Notes: generated by a model not told the origin, from the letters alone. 48,169 bases of DNA from Tsukamurella sp. 8F (GCF_029167375.1 NZ_JARFTP010000033.1:1-48169), one strand, 5' to 3'; positions 32,995 through 46,796 are shown, numbered from the stretch's first letter. Numbers and translations: made by a program.

Positions 32995-33333
32995 TTACCC
33001 GAGCGCGACCTTGACGGTGACCGCACCGTCGTCCGCGCGGCGCGCGACGGCGTGACCGGAACGCTGCACACCGTCGAGCCGGATCGTCAGCGGCGCACCA
33101 TCGCCGGTGAAATTGCGCCACCAACCCTTCTTGTCCGGCATCGCGACGCCGATCACGACCTCGTCGCCGCGGAGCTGGTACGCGACGAGGAGGTGGAACT
33201 CCTTGCCCGACTTGCGTCCCGTATAGCTGACCTCGGCCATGGACTTACCCAGTGCCCCACCTATGACGGGGGCCTTCAGCAGGGGCGCCATGGCTGCGTT
33301 GAAGACCGCGGCGGTGCGCTGGAACAGATTCAT
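32995..33333 (-). CDS. DUF385-type deazaflavin-dependent nitroreductase-like protein
   Basis: 112 residues from ATG 33333. The split-barrel core AEVSYTGRKSGKEFHLLVAYQLRGDEVVIG and GWWRNFTGDGAPLTIRLDG (about 37-90) fits the F420-dependent deazaflavin (DUF385) family, to which mycobacterial Ddn belongs, though the cofactor is not proven for this short member. No Shine-Dalgarno sequence; TACTGT lies seven bases upstream. Convergent with the flavodoxin gene, eight bases away, and divergent from the YccF gene. Confidence 0.82.
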   Translation of the reverse strand: MNLFQRTAAVFNAAMAPLLKAPVIGGALGKSMAEVSYTGRKSGKEFHLLVAYQLRGDEVVIGVAMPDKKGWWRNFTGDGAPLTIRLDGVQRSGHAVARRADDGAVTVKVALG

Positions 33334-33340
33334 GCCACCG

Positions 33341-33346
33341 ACAGTA
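33341..33346 (-). promoter_or_regulatory. -10 element of leaderless promoter for the DUF385 gene
   Basis: TACTGT on the minus strand, seven bases before ATG 33333. Confidence 0.45.
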
Positions 33347-33373
33347 CCGCTCATCGGCAGGCACACTGGACCC

Positions 33374-33766
33374 ATGAAGACACTGCTCAACATCATCTGG
33401 CTGGTGCTCTGCGGATTCTGGATGGCGCTGGGCTACGTGGCGGCCGGGGTGATCTGTTGCATCCTCATCATCACGATCCCGTTCGGGATCGCGTCGTTCC
33501 GCATCGCGGCGTTCGCGTTGTGGCCGTTCGGCCGCACCGTCGTCCGCCGGCCGACGGCCGGTACCGCGTCGCTGATCGGCAACGTCATCTGGCTGATCGT
33601 GGCGGGGATCTGGCTCGCGATCGGCCACATCACGACTGGAATCGCCCTGTGCCTCACCGTCATCGGGATCCCGCTGGGCATCGCGAACTTCAAGCTGATC
33701 CCCGTGTCCCTGCTCCCCCTGGGCGCGGAGATCGTGCCCACCGACGCGCCGTACCCGATGCGCTGA
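33374..33766 (+). CDS. YccF domain-containing membrane protein
   Basis: 130 residues, start ATG 33374. Two similar halves, each with hydrophobic segments followed by a G-I-x-x-F/L turn: IIWLVLCGFWMALGY with IITIPFGIASFRIAAFALWPFGR (1-50), and VIWLIVAGIWLAIGH with VIGIPLGIANFKLIPVSLLPLG (65-118). The internal duplication is typical of YccF. Function unknown. CACACT six bases before the ATG is a weak leaderless -10. Confidence 0.9.
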   Translation: MKTLLNIIWLVLCGFWMALGYVAAGVICCILIITIPFGIASFRIAAFALWPFGRTVVRRPTAGTASLIGNVIWLIVAGIWLAIGHITTGIALCLTVIGIPLGIANFKLIPVSLLPLGAEIVPTDAPYPMR

Positions 33767-33790
33767 AGAAGTCCTATGCGCTGAAAACGG

Positions 33791-33825
33791 GAGGGGCCCC
33801 GATCCTTGACGGATCGGGGCCCCTC
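33791..33825. terminator. Perfect 15-base-pair terminator at the end of rpoC
   Basis: GAGGGGCCCCGATCC (33791-33805) pairs with GGATCGGGGCCCCTC (33811-33825) around a five-base loop. Read on the minus strand it is followed by CCCGTTTTC, a short U-run, so it mainly terminates rpoB-rpoC; it also faces the convergent YccF gene. Confidence 0.9.
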
Positions 33826-33836
33826 TCGGCTAGCGA

Positions 33837-37793
<3,957 letters not shown>

Positions 37794-37823
37794 TTGTCTC
37801 CTCTTAGTGGTCGGTCGGCGGGC

Positions 37824-40800
37824 TTAGTTGGCGAGGTCTTCGGCCGAGGCGTTCTCGTTGCGCGACAGGTTGATGCCGAGGTTGGCGGCCGCGCGCTCGA
37901 GGTCCTCGTCGTCGCCGTCGGCCATCTCGATGGCGGCGCCGTCGGACGACAGGACCTCCACGTTCAGGCAGAGCGACTGGAGCTCCTTGAGGAGCACCTT
38001 GAACGACTCCGGGATGCCCGGCTCGGGGATGTTCTCGCCCTTGACGATCGCCTCGTAGACCTTGACGCGGCCGACCACGTCGTCCGACTTGATGGTCAGG
38101 AGCTCCTGCAGCGTGTACGCCGCGCCGTAGGCCTGCATGGCCCAGCACTCCATCTCGCCGAAGCGCTGGCCACCGAACTGCGCCTTACCACCCAGCGGCT
38201 GCTGCGTGATCATCGAGTACGGGCCGGTCGAGCGGGCGTGGATCTTCTCGTCGACCAGGTGGTGCAGCTTCAGGATGTACATGTAGCCGACGGCGACCGG
38301 GTACGGGAACGGCTCACCGGAGCGGCCGTCCAGCAGCGTGGCCTTGCCGTCGCCGCCGACCATGACCTCACCGTCGCGGTTGGGGAGCGTCGAGCCCAGC
38401 AGACCCGCGAGCTCCTCGTCCCGCGCACCGTCGAACACGGGCGTTGCGGTCTTGGTATCGGACGGCTGCGAGTACATCTGCTCGGGCAGCTGCGACGCCC
38501 AGTCCGGCATGCTGCCGTCGGGCAGCCGCACATCCCAGCCGGCCTTGGCGACCCACCCGAGGTGCGTCTCCAGGATCTGGCCGATGTTCATACGACGAGG
38601 CACGCCGTGCGTGTTCAGGATGATGTCGACGGGCGTGCCGTCGGGCAGGAAGGGCATGTCCTCGGCGGGCAGGATCTTGCCGATGACGCCCTTGTTGCCG
38701 TGGCGGCCGGCCAGCTTGTCGCCGTCCTGAACCTTGCGCTTCTGGGCCACGTAGACGCGGACCAACTCGTTGACACCGGGCGCGAGCTCGTCGTCGTCGT
38801 CGCGGCTGAACACGCGCACGCCGATGACCTTGCCGGTCTCGCCGTGGGGCACCTTCAGCGAAGTGTCGCGGACCTCGCGCGCCTTCTCACCGAAGATCGC
38901 ACGAAGCAGTCGCTCCTCCGGGGTCAACTCGGTCTCGCCCTTGGGCGTGACCTTGCCGACCAGGATGTCGCCGTCGCGGACCTCTGCACCGATGCGGATG
39001 ATGCCGCGCTCGTCCAGGTCGGCCAGCACCTCGTCGGAGACGTTCGGGATGTCCCGCGTGATCTCCTCCGCGCCCAGCTTCGTATCGCGCGCGTCGATCT
39101 CGTGCTCCTCGATGTGGATGGACGTCAGGACGTCCTCCTCCACGAGGCGCTGGCTGAGGATGATCGCGTCCTCGTAGTTGTGGCCCTCCCACGGCATGAT
39201 CGCCACGAGCAGGTTCTTGCCGAGCGCCATCTCACCGTTGTCGGTGCACGGGCCGTCGGCCAGCACCTGACCGGCCTCGACGTGCTGCCCGGCGTCCACG
39301 ATGGGACGCTGGTTGGCACACGTGCCCTGGTTCGACCGCGCGAACTTCCGCAGCCGGTAGGTCTTGCGGCTGCCGTCATCCGCCATCACCGTGATGAAGT
39401 CGGCCGACACCTCCTCGACCAGACCCGGCTTGTCGGAGATGACCACGTCACCCGCGTCGACAGCGGCACGCAGCTCCATGCCGGTACCCACCAGGGGCGA
39501 GTCGCTGCGCACCAGCGGCACGGCCTGACGCTGCATGTTCGCGCCCATGAGGGCACGGTTGGCGTCGTCGTGCTCGAGGAACGGGATCATCGCGGTCGCG
39601 ACCGACACCATCTGTCGCGGCGAGACGTCCATGAAGTCGACCTGCGCGGGCGAGACGAACTCGACGTCGCCGCCCTTCTTGCGCACCAGGACGCGGTCCT
39701 CTGTGAAGCGACCGGCCTCGTCCACCTTCGCGTTGGCCTGCGCCTTGACGTGGCGATCCTCCTCGTCGGCGGTCAGGTACAGGATCTCGTCCGTCACCCG
39801 GCCGTCGACCACCTTGCGGTAGGGCGTCTCGATGAAGCCGAACGGGTTGACCCGCGCATACACCGAAAGCGAGCCGATCAGGCCGATGTTGGGGCCCTCA
39901 GGCGTCTCGATCGGGCACATGCGCCCGTAGTGCGACGGGTGGACGTCACGGACCTCGAGGCCCGCGCGCTCACGCGACAGGCCGCCCGGGCCCAGCGCCG
40001 ACAGGCGACGCTTGTGGGTCAGGCCCGACAGCGGGTTGTTCTGGTCCATGAACTGCGACAGCTGCGACGTGCCGAAGAACTCCTTGATCGCCGCCGAGAC
40101 GGGGCGGATGTTGATCAAGGTCTGCGGGGTGATCGCCTCGACGTCCTGCGTGGTCATCCGCTCGCGGACGACACGCTCCATGCGGGACAGGCCGACGCGC
40201 AGCTGGTTCTGGATCAGCTCACCGACGGTGCGCAGGCGGCGGTTGCCGAAGTGGTCGATGTCGTCGACCTCGACGGGGACCTCGGTGCCGCCCGGGACGG
40301 TCATGTAGGTCAGCTGGTCCGTCGGCGCCTCGTGCAGACGCACGAGGTACTCGACCGTCGCAACGATGTCGTCCTCGGTGAGTACCAGGGCGCGCGAGCC
40401 GTCGGCGCCCGCCGGCAGACCGAGCTTCTTGTCCAGCTTGTAGCGACCGACGCGGGCCAGGTCGTAGCGCTTCTCCTTGAAGAAGAGGTTCTCCAGCAGG
40501 GCCTGCGCGGACTCCTTCGTCGGGGGCTCGCCCGGACGCAGCTTGCGGTAGATGTCGAGCAGCGCCTCGTCGGTGCCGGCCGTGTTGTCCTTCTCGAGGG
40601 TAGACCGCATGATCTCCGAGAAGCCGAAGCGCTCCTCGATCTGCTCGTTGGTCCAGCCGAGGGCCTTGAGCAGCACGGTGACGGGCTGGCGGCGCTTGCG
40701 GTCGATGCGGACGCCGACGGTGTCGCGCTTGTCCACGTCGAACTCGAGCCACGCCCCGCGACCCGGAATGACCTTGACGCTGTGCAGCGGCTTCTCGGTC

Positions 40801-41345
40801 GACTTGTCGATGGTCTCGTCGAAGTAGACGCCCGGCGAGCGCACGAGCTGCGACACGACGACGCGCTCGGTGCCGTTGATGATGAACGTGCCCTTGTCCG
40901 TCATCATCGGGAAGTCACCCATGAACACGGTCTGCGACTTGATCTCGCCGGTGTTGTTGTTGATGAACTCCGCGGTGACGAACAGCGGCGCCGCGTAGGT
41001 CATGTCCTTGTCCTTGCACTCCTCGAGCGAGGCCTTGACCTCGTCGAAGCGCGGGTCGGAGAAGGACAGGGACATGGAACCGGAGAAGTCCTCGATCGGG
41101 GACAGCTCGGCCAGGATGTCCTCCAGGCCGCCGGTGGGGTTGATCTCGCCTCGGGCGGCCGCCTTCTCGCGCCACTCCTCGGACCCGACCAGCCACTCAA
41201 AGGAATCGATCTGCAGATCGAGCAGACCCGGAACCGGGAGTGGTTCGGTGATCTTGGCGAAGGAGACGCGCTTCGGGGCCCCGGGGACACCGCTGCCGTT
41301 CTTCATCTCGTCTGCGTCGGTCGTGGTCTGGCTGGAGACTGCCAA
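37824..41345 (-). CDS. rpoB: DNA-directed RNA polymerase subunit beta
   Basis: 1173 residues. The rifampicin region has [11 protein letters not shown] and [11 protein letters not shown] (about 423-447), with the residues equivalent to mycobacterial D516, H526 and S531 (E. coli numbering) unchanged, so rifampicin susceptibility is predicted from this gene. Start is TTG with GAGGA a suitable distance upstream, again as annotated in mycobacteria. A very long antisense open frame spans it, caused by GC-rich codons. Its promoter lies at 41468-41496. Confidence 0.99.
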   Translation of the reverse strand: MAVSSQTTTDADEMKNGSGVPGAPKRVSFAKITEPLPVPGLLDLQIDSFEWLVGSEEWREKAAARGEINPTGGLEDILAELSPIEDFSGSMSLSFSDPRFDEVKASLEECKDKDMTYAAPLFVTAEFINNNTGEIKSQTVFMGDFPMMTDKGTFIINGTERVVVSQLVRSPGVYFDETIDKSTEKPLHSVKVIPGRGAWLEFDVDKRDTVGVRIDRKRRQPVTVLLKALGWTNEQIEERFGFSEIMRSTLEKDNTAGTDEALLDIYRKLRPGEPPTKESAQALLENLFFKEKRYDLARVGRYKLDKKLGLPAGADGSRALVLTEDDIVATVEYLVRLHEAPTDQLTYMTVPGGTEVPVEVDDIDHFGNRRLRTVGELIQNQLRVGLSRMERVVRERMTTQDVEAITPQTLINIRPVSAAIKEFFGTSQLSQFMDQNNPLSGLTHKRRLSALGPGGLSRERAGLEVRDVHPSHYGRMCPIETPEGPNIGLIGSLSVYARVNPFGFIETPYRKVVDGRVTDEILYLTADEEDRHVKAQANAKVDEAGRFTEDRVLVRKKGGDVEFVSPAQVDFMDVSPRQMVSVATAMIPFLEHDDANRALMGANMQRQAVPLVRSDSPLVGTGMELRAAVDAGDVVISDKPGLVEEVSADFITVMADDGSRKTYRLRKFARSNQGTCANQRPIVDAGQHVEAGQVLADGPCTDNGEMALGKNLLVAIMPWEGHNYEDAIILSQRLVEEDVLTSIHIEEHEIDARDTKLGAEEITRDIPNVSDEVLADLDERGIIRIGAEVRDGDILVGKVTPKGETELTPEERLLRAIFGEKAREVRDTSLKVPHGETGKVIGVRVFSRDDDDELAPGVNELVRVYVAQKRKVQDGDKLAGRHGNKGVIGKILPAEDMPFLPDGTPVDIILNTHGVPRRMNIGQILETHLGWVAKAGWDVRLPDGSMPDWASQLPEQMYSQPSDTKTATPVFDGARDEELAGLLGSTLPNRDGEVMVGGDGKATLLDGRSGEPFPYPVAVGYMYILKLHHLVDEKIHARSTGPYSMITQQPLGGKAQFGGQRFGEMECWAMQAYGAAYTLQELLTIKSDDVVGRVKVYEAIVKGENIPEPGIPESFKVLLKELQSLCLNVEVLSSDGAAIEMADGDDEDLERAAANLGINLSRNENASAEDLAN

Positions 41346-41467
41346 GATGCGTCCTCTGCTTTGCCTAGTGGGTTATCGAAACCGCCGACGGCTTTCCTGA
41401 GACAGGAACACTGCTTGACAGCAGGCAGATATTCAGATTGGACAGGAGGCAGCCAGCGCAACGTCCA

Positions 41468-41496
41468 ACATTAGCAGAGCGGGTCAATAGCCGCAA
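41468..41496 (-). promoter_or_regulatory. Probable rpoB promoter
   Basis: On the minus strand -35 TTGCGG (41491-41496) and -10 TAATGT (41468-41473) with a 17-base spacer. Start near 41461, leader about 116 nucleotides. A TTGACC lies in the spacer but is too close to the -10 to serve with it. Confidence 0.55.
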
Positions 41497-41503
41497 CGAG
41501 CTA

Positions 41504-41799
41504 GACCCCGTCAAGGGGGTCGAGTGCGGACCCGGGCGAACCGACTGGCTACCGGAGGAGCACCGGTGTTCCGCGTTCTCCGGTTAAGAGTGGCGCGCGA
41601 GCGGCCGATCGTCAAGCGAAACCGCCGCATCCGTGGAAAATTTCCGCTGCACGTCTGCGGCCTCGGGCGGTTCCGCGAGCAGGACAGACGGACCGTGGGT
41701 GATCTTCGCCACCGCGTCACGCCGTGACTGAAACGGCAGCACCGGCCCTCCCCCGACGCGCGGGGTGAGCCGGTGCTGTCGTGACCGTCTCCCGGTGGC
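41504..41799 (-). terminator. Non-coding interval with terminator after mceG
   Basis: The space between mceG and the rpoB promoter. Large hairpin: CAGCACCGGC (41737-41746) pairs with GCCGGTGCTG (41769-41778) and inner GC pairs can extend it; it is followed on the minus strand by CCGTTTCAG, so it is the likely mceG terminator. A small stem GACCCC/GGGGTC lies at 41504-41521. A 67-codon open frame on the plus strand (from 41524) has no family resemblance or good start signal and is not called. Confidence 0.6.
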
Positions 41800-43002
41800 T
41801 CAGTCTCGGTAGCGCGGCAGCTGGTCGGTCGCGTCCTGTCCGATCTCGTACGTGCCGGTCGGCTCGTCGTTGCCGCCGAAGTCGGTGGGCCGCTGAACGG
41901 GCACCTCCGACGTGGCGGGCTCCGCCGACTCGGCCAGCCGGTTGGGGCGCTGCGCGTGCTGGTCGGTCGCCGCGCCTGCCAGGGCAGAGCCTCCGGCCGA
42001 GGCTCCGACGGTGGCGGGCTCCGGGTCGTCGCCCAGGTCACGTCGGATGGCCTCCTGCGCCTTCTCCGGCAGCGAGGGCAGGATCTCGCGGACGCGCGCC
42101 TTGCGACGCTGCTCGCCCTTGCGCGGCGGCATACCGGGCGTGGGCTGCATCTGCGGGGCGATCTCGTCGGGTACGGCGACACCACCGTCGGACTGGCCGG
42201 CCGCGAAGCGTGCTGCCTCCGCCTCCAACTGCCCCTGGTCCTTCTCCTCCGACATACCGATCGGGCCGATCATCGAGCCCGACAGGAACTGCTTGACGAC
42301 CGGCTCGTCGGAGGTGAGCAGCACCTCGCGCGGCCCCATCATCACGAGGTGCTTGAGGAAGAGCATGCCCATGTTGTCCGGGACCGTACGGGCGATGTTG
42401 ATGTTGTGCGAGACGATCAGCGTGGTGCAGTCGATCTGCGCGTTGATGTCCATGAGCAGCTGGCTGGTGTAGGTGGTACGCACCGGGTCGAGACCGGAGT
42501 CCGGCTCGTCGACGAGCATGATCTGCGGGTCCATGACCAGCGCGCGAGCGAGGCCGGCACGCTTGCGCATACCACCCGAGATCTCGCCCGGCAGCTTGTC
42601 CTCGGCGCCGATCAGACCCACCATCTCGAGCTTCTCCATGGTGATCTGACGGATCTCGCTCTCCTTCTTCTTCGTGTGCTCACGAAGCGGGAACGCGGTG
42701 TTGTCGTACAGGTTCATCGAGCCGAACAGCGCACCGTCCTGGAAGAGGACGCCGAACATCTTGCGGATCTCGTACAGCTCCGACGACGAACACCTGAGGA
42801 TGTCCGTGCCGTCGATGATGATCTCCCCCTCCTCCGGCCGGAGGAGGCCGATGAGGGACTTCAAGAACACCGACTTGCCGGTACCGGACGGGCCGAGGAG
42901 CACGGACACCTCACCCTTCGGCAGAGTGAGGGACACGTCGGTCCAGATGTTGTTCGACCCGAACGACTTGGTCAGGTGCTTGGTGGTTACTTCGACGCCC
43001 AC
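41800..43002 (-). CDS. mceG: Mce transporter ATPase (MceG/Mkl-like)
   Basis: 400 residues. ABC ATPase with Walker A GPSGTGKS (about 38), a Q-loop FQDGALFGS (about 88), signature ISGGMRKRAGLAR (about 141) and Walker B IMLVDEPDSGLDP (about 162), of the MlaF/MceG class that powers Mce lipid import. The last 120 residues are a low-complexity acidic/Pro tail seen in mycobacterial Mkl. In M. tuberculosis Rv0655 (mkl) also lies between rplL and rpoB, so the synteny supports the assignment. No mce genes are in the window. GTG start with a GAAAGG-type upstream site. Confidence 0.92.
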   Translation of the reverse strand: MGVEVTTKHLTKSFGSNNIWTDVSLTLPKGEVSVLLGPSGTGKSVFLKSLIGLLRPEEGEIIIDGTDILRCSSSELYEIRKMFGVLFQDGALFGSMNLYDNTAFPLREHTKKKESEIRQITMEKLEMVGLIGAEDKLPGEISGGMRKRAGLARALVMDPQIMLVDEPDSGLDPVRTTYTSQLLMDINAQIDCTTLIVSHNINIARTVPDNMGMLFLKHLVMMGPREVLLTSDEPVVKQFLSGSMIGPIGMSEEKDQGQLEAEAARFAAGQSDGGVAVPDEIAPQMQPTPGMPPRKGEQRRKARVREILPSLPEKAQEAIRRDLGDDPEPATVGASAGGSALAGAATDQHAQRPNRLAESAEPATSEVPVQRPTDFGGNDEPTGTYEIGQDATDQLPRYRD

Positions 43003-43183
43003 GCCTCGGCCTTTCTAACGGACAACCGGAATGTGGCACCGGCCACACCAACGGATTCTCTCAGCACCATACCGCAGCGCGTACGGATAGTGACAGGCAA
43101 CTCGCGCACTCGTCCAGACACGTCGTATGCACGCGAATCAGGCGCGTTTGCGGACCCCCGACCTGCGCGGTCCCGCGACGCAG

Positions 43184-43219
43184 AACGGCCCCCAACCGCG
43201 CGTGCGGGTGGGGGCCGTT
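43184..43219 (-). terminator. rplL terminator hairpin
   Basis: AACGGCCCCCA (43184-43194) and TGGGGGCCGTT (43209-43219) form a perfect 11-base-pair stem with a 14-base loop, about 20 bases after the rplL stop. It separates the rplJ-rplL operon from mceG. Bases 43003-43183 hold no gene. Confidence 0.85.
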
Positions 43220-43238
43220 CGAGGCGAAGTAGTTAGGA

Positions 43239-43631
43239 CTACTTGACCGAGACGCTGGCGCCGGCGGCCTCCAGCTTCTCCTTGGCGGCCTCGGCGGCCT
43301 CCTTGTCGACCTTCTCCAGGATCGGCTTCGGGGCGCCCTCGACGAGGTCCTTCGCCTCCTTCAGGCCCAGGCCCGAGACGAGCTCGCGCACAACCTTGAT
43401 GACCTGGATCTTCTTGTCGCCGGCGCCCTCGAGGACGACGTCGAACTCGTCCTGCTCGGCAGCGGCCTCAGCGCCGCCGGCGGCGGGCGCGGCACCCGCG
43501 GCCGCGACGGCGACCGGGGCAGCGGCGGTGACCTCGAAGGTCTCCTCGAAAGCCTTCACGAACTCCGAGAGCTCGAGCAGGGTCAGCTCCTTGAAAGCGT
43601 CAAGCAGCTCGTCGGTGGTGAGCTTCGCCAT
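43239..43631 (-). CDS. rplL: 50S ribosomal protein L7/L12
   Basis: 130 residues: N-terminal dimerisation part ([27 protein letters not shown]), Ala-rich hinge (about 35-58) and the C-terminal domain [22 protein letters not shown], ending [23 protein letters not shown]. Stalk protein that recruits elongation factors. ATG with AAGGAC upstream; 78 bases after rplJ. Confidence 0.98.
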   Translation of the reverse strand: MAKLTTDELLDAFKELTLLELSEFVKAFEETFEVTAAAPVAVAAAGAAPAAGGAEAAAEQDEFDVVLEGAGDKKIQVIKVVRELVSGLGLKEAKDLVEGAPKPILEKVDKEAAEAAKEKLEAAGASVSVK

Positions 43632-43709
43632 GGCGATAGTCCTTCCGTTAAGTCCTTGCTCGCTGATCCGCGAGGCAGGGAAATGTGATGTGTCGCTGGA
43701 TCAGCGGTC

Positions 43710-44249
43710 TTACTCGGCGGCCGCGGCGGGAGCCTCGGCAGCCTTCTTCTCCTGCAGCGCGGCGGCCAGGCGGGCGACCTGCGACGCGGGAGCGTTGAAC
43801 AGGCCTGCGGCCTTTGCCAAGTTGCCCTTCATGGCACCGGCGAGCTTCGCCAGGAGCACCTCGCGCGACTCGAGATCGGCGATGCGCTCGACCTCGGACA
43901 CGGACAGCGGCTTGCCGTCCATGTAGCCGCCCTTGATGACCAGGTTCTTGTTGTCCTTGGCGAACTTCTTGATCGCCTTGGCGGCCTCGACCGGCTCACC
44001 CTCGATGAAGGCGATCGCGGTCGGACCCGAGAACAGCTCGTCCAGGCCCTGCACGCCGGCATCAGCTGCCGCGCGCTTGACCAGGGTGTTCTTGGCGACG
44101 GAGTACGTCGCGCCGGCCCCGAGCGAGCGACGCAGCTCGGTGATGCCGCCCACCGACAGGCCACGGTATTCCGTGACGACGGTGGCCGTAGCCTTCTCGA
44201 ACTGCTCGGCGATCTCCGCTACTGCGGCGACCTTCTCAGCGTTTGCCAT
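43710..44249 (-). CDS. rplJ: 50S ribosomal protein L10
   Basis: 179 residues from ATG 44249, which has GGAGG upstream. [20 protein letters not shown] and [16 protein letters not shown] are the L10 N-terminus; the C-terminal helix ([16 protein letters not shown]) binds L7/L12 dimers. L10 binds the leader of its own mRNA in most bacteria, a role supported by the long structured leader upstream. The frame runs 32 codons further upstream through the leader but that part is not coding. Confidence 0.97.
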   Translation of the reverse strand: MANAEKVAAVAEIAEQFEKATATVVTEYRGLSVGGITELRRSLGAGATYSVAKNTLVKRAAADAGVQGLDELFSGPTAIAFIEGEPVEAAKAIKKFAKDNKNLVIKGGYMDGKPLSVSEVERIADLESREVLLAKLAGAMKGNLAKAAGLFNAPASQVARLAAALQEKKAAEAPAAAAE

Positions 44250-44486
44250 ACTTCGCCTCCTCTCTCTAGTGTTGCGCGCCGGCACACGAAGGAGACACAT
44301 ACGACGAGAGCCCCGGCGCAGGGGCGCACGGGGCTCGAAGTGCACGCGCTAGAAGCGCACGCTTTCGTGGTCCTCGTCCTCCTGCGTGGGTCGCCGGCTG
44401 AGCCGGGCCTTCGATCGTGACTGCCCGAGGGGCGGCCACGATGACCGACGGTCTTTGGTGGAACGATCCGGGTTGCCGGATTCCAG
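44250..44486 (-). ncRNA. Probable L10 leader RNA
   Basis: About 237 untranslated nucleotides precede rplJ, the place of the L10-L12 autoregulatory leader. A clear stem pairs 44308-44315 with 44329-44336 (GAGCCCCG / CGGGGCTC) around a 13-base loop. I recognise position and a GC-rich stem; I cannot match the conserved kink-turn of the Rfam family by eye, so the class is inferred. Confidence 0.5.
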
Positions 44487-44492
44487 CGGAGA

Positions 44493-44521
44493 ATGTTACC
44501 GGCGACGGGCGCCGGATCCAA
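44493..44521 (-). promoter_or_regulatory. Probable rplJ promoter
   Basis: -35 TTGGAT (44516-44521) and -10 TAACAT (44493-44498) with a 17-base spacer on the minus strand; transcription would begin near 44486. Confidence 0.6.
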
Positions 44522-44532
44522 ATCGGCACCGG

Positions 44533-44994
44533 TCAGCCCACGGGGACGCCCGTCTCACGCAGCACCACCTCGAGCGCCAGCCCCGCTTCGGGCCCCATCA
44601 CGGCGCGCGCCAGCTCGATCAGAGTCGACGCGAACTCCGGCCCGTGCGGTTGCGTGCCGCGCGGCGCCAAGTGGTGCGCCAGCTCGTGCAGAACCACCAA
44701 CTCCCGCAGCGCCCACCGCCCGTCCCGGCCGGCGGGCACCGCGATCACCGCGGAGTCCGGCTCGTAATGCGCCTGCGTCGCGCCGGCGCGCGCCCGGACC
44801 CGGACCGCGCCCGGGCCGCCGACCCGCACGAGGACGTCGTCGACGTAGCGCTGCACCGACTCGACGGAAGCGAAACGCGCTTCGGGCGGCAGCGTGAGTG
44901 TGATCCCCAGGCAGTCGACAGTGTGCGCAGACGACCGCGCCGCATGGTCGAACAGCCCGTGGACCAGGGTCTCCGCCTCGTACAGCCGGTTCAC
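44533..44994 (-). CDS. TIGR04338 family metallohydrolase
   Basis: 153 residues. The zinc-protease-type motif HELAHH occurs in ELVVLHELAHHLAPRG (about 100-112), followed 10-15 residues later by HGPEFASTLIEL, whose His and Glu may complete the metal site. TIGR04338 is an actinobacterial family of putative metallohydrolases with unknown substrate. GTG start with weak GAGG upstream, so the N-terminus is less sure. It ends 12 bases before the rplJ -35 box. Confidence 0.85.
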   Translation of the reverse strand: MNRLYEAETLVHGLFDHAARSSAHTVDCLGITLTLPPEARFASVESVQRYVDDVLVRVGGPGAVRVRARAGATQAHYEPDSAVIAVPAGRDGRWALRELVVLHELAHHLAPRGTQPHGPEFASTLIELARAVMGPEAGLALEVVLRETGVPVG

Positions 44995-45081
44995 CGTGCC
45001 TCGACGCCCAGATACCTACACACCCGAGAACAGTACAACCGGCGCGCCACGGGTGTTGAGGGCGATCGTCCCGCAGCGCTC

Positions 45082-46668
45082 TTACAGGTATCGGTAGTTC
45101 TTCAGTCTGAGTCCCGCCATCGTGTTGTCGAGTGAGTGCGCCCAGTCGCGCGGCTTACTCCGCCCTCCGACCGGTGCGAGGGACGAAAACATCAGGGGAA
45201 GCGAGCTCTGTTCGTCCCGCAGTCGGCCGAGTAACTCGGACACCCGCTTCGCCACATTCGCCGGAATCCGGACCCCCAGGTTCTCCTGGACGCCCACGAA
45301 CTCGGCCGTCGAGAGCAGATCCCCTCTGTCGATCGCGGCTATCGTCGCCGCCGCGAGTCGATCGATCATCTTAGGCGCTTTCAGCACCTCCTTCTGCGGG
45401 CCACGTGACAGCTCGTATACGACGTCGACACGAGCGTAGGGATCCGATACAAGACCGTTGGCGACCTCGTCGGCCAAGATCGGCGCGGGTTTGCCGAGCA
45501 TTCGATTCACCCGGGACGTGACCAGCCACGGCTCGATCTCGTTCTCACTGAACTTCCGGAGATCGTCGGCGGCGAGCGACCCGGCTACCTTCGCTGTGAC
45601 CGCGGGGCATTGCGCGCCGACCTTCACGCAGATTGCGAAGACGAGACGGTCTATCAGATCGTTCGGCTCGTTCGGGTCATCCTTGCGCTCGTATTCGTAC
45701 ACCGAATCGCGAATCCAGCTCGGATAGTACGGAGTGCCGATGAGGCTCAATAGTTCGACCAGCGTCATCTGATCGACCCAGCTGCCCTTGTTATCCGAAT
45801 AGACCTTGGCAAGGCCATCGTCGCCGGGCAGAGCCTGCGATACCGCCGTCGTGAGCCACTCTCGATAGCCTTCACTGATGCGGGATTCGGCGAGTGCTTC
45901 GCTCAGGGCCCGTACTACGTTGACGTCCATCGGCTTGTTCCTGGGGAGGGCGGAGCACACCTTCGCATACTCGGCGACCCGGCCGTTCTTTCCGGTCAGC
46001 TGCGCCTCGGCCACGGCGTTGGGGACTCCGATCCCGTCGCAGTCGGTAGGTGCCGGTCGCCCTTGTTCGATATACGTTCCCCTGAACGGAACGCCCAGGT
46101 CGACGATGTTCCGCACCCTGACGAAGGCCACAGCCGAGATATCCGTACGCCCCACGTACTGTGCGAGGTCGGCGCGGTGGCGCATCAGCCTCGCCGGATC
46201 GATACAGTGAAGCGCCTCAGCCGCATGTCCGGTCGTGGCGTCCGGGGAACTGATGGCCGCCTCTAATTCACTTGCCTCCCTCTCATAAGTCGAACGTTTC
46301 TCGAGAAGGGTGACGAGCTCCGCGCGCCTGGAAGGGCCGACCGCGGAACATGCACTCGAATATTCCGTCGCGGCGGACGAACCGGGTGTCGACTCGATGA
46401 GAGCGGCCACGGCGCTCGCGCTCGGTCTGGGAATCCGCTCCCCCAACACTGCTGCGGCGGCTTGATACTCTCCGGTCGAATCCAGAATGATCCGGTTGCC
46501 GGCCAGGGGAGCGAGTTCGGATTCCGCCGCGAGTTTGCCACTCCCCTGGAAGATTTCAGCTTCGAATAGCCTTTTATATCTCGACGCGCCCCGCTCCGCA
46601 CCGCATCCCACCAACACCACAAGAACCGTCAGGCCAGCCACCATAGCTCGCACAGCGTGCAGTCGCAT
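45082..46668 (-). CDS. Orphan lipoprotein of unknown function
   Basis: 528 residues from ATG 46668. A lipoprotein signal is clear: R2, R7, hydrophobic 10-20, lipobox LVGC with the lipidated cysteine at 22. The mature part is helix-rich, with four or more further cysteines (SACSAVG, LHCIDP, TDCDG, VCSALP) and no known domain. An internal TPYYPSW near residue 308 is distinctive. Base composition is visibly lower in GC than its neighbours (one sampled 60-base stretch had 34 G/C). It may have been acquired or be lineage-specific. Promoter TTGTTC/TAATCT at 46797-46825. The frame runs 16 codons upstream but the lipobox spacing favours ATG 46668. Confidence 0.75.
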   Translation of the reverse strand: MRLHAVRAMVAGLTVLVVLVGCGAERGASRYKRLFEAEIFQGSGKLAAESELAPLAGNRIILDSTGEYQAAAAVLGERIPRPSASAVAALIESTPGSSAATEYSSACSAVGPSRRAELVTLLEKRSTYEREASELEAAISSPDATTGHAAEALHCIDPARLMRHRADLAQYVGRTDISAVAFVRVRNIVDLGVPFRGTYIEQGRPAPTDCDGIGVPNAVAEAQLTGKNGRVAEYAKVCSALPRNKPMDVNVVRALSEALAESRISEGYREWLTTAVSQALPGDDGLAKVYSDNKGSWVDQMTLVELLSLIGTPYYPSWIRDSVYEYERKDDPNEPNDLIDRLVFAICVKVGAQCPAVTAKVAGSLAADDLRKFSENEIEPWLVTSRVNRMLGKPAPILADEVANGLVSDPYARVDVVYELSRGPQKEVLKAPKMIDRLAAATIAAIDRGDLLSTAEFVGVQENLGVRIPANVAKRVSELLGRLRDEQSSLPLMFSSLAPVGGRSKPRDWAHSLDNTMAGLRLKNYRYL

Positions 46669-46735
46669 TTTCGCGTCACCCCTTCGAATTGCGGCTCGGT
46701 GGGGCGGTGCGGGCACCCAGGAGACTCATTTCATC

Positions 46736-46750
46736 TCGACTACAAGTCGA
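46736..46750. promoter_or_regulatory. Inverted repeat in the lipoprotein leader
   Basis: TCGACT-ACA-AGTCGA is a perfect six-base dyad with a three-base centre, lying about 70 bases before the lipoprotein start and downstream of its predicted promoter. Could be an operator or a leader hairpin. Confidence 0.35.
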
Positions 46751-46796
46751 CCGACACAGCGTTACCCCGAAGCGGACAGTCCTGAGAAGTCCTGCA

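Noticed and set aside
33759-33785. Direct repeat ATGCGCTGAA, two copies 17 bases apart at the YccF end.
   Set aside because: Too short and isolated to infer a mobile element or site.
41524-41727. A 67-codon plus-strand open frame between mceG and rpoB.
   Set aside because: No ribosome-binding site or recognisable product; lies in the non-coding interval near terminators.
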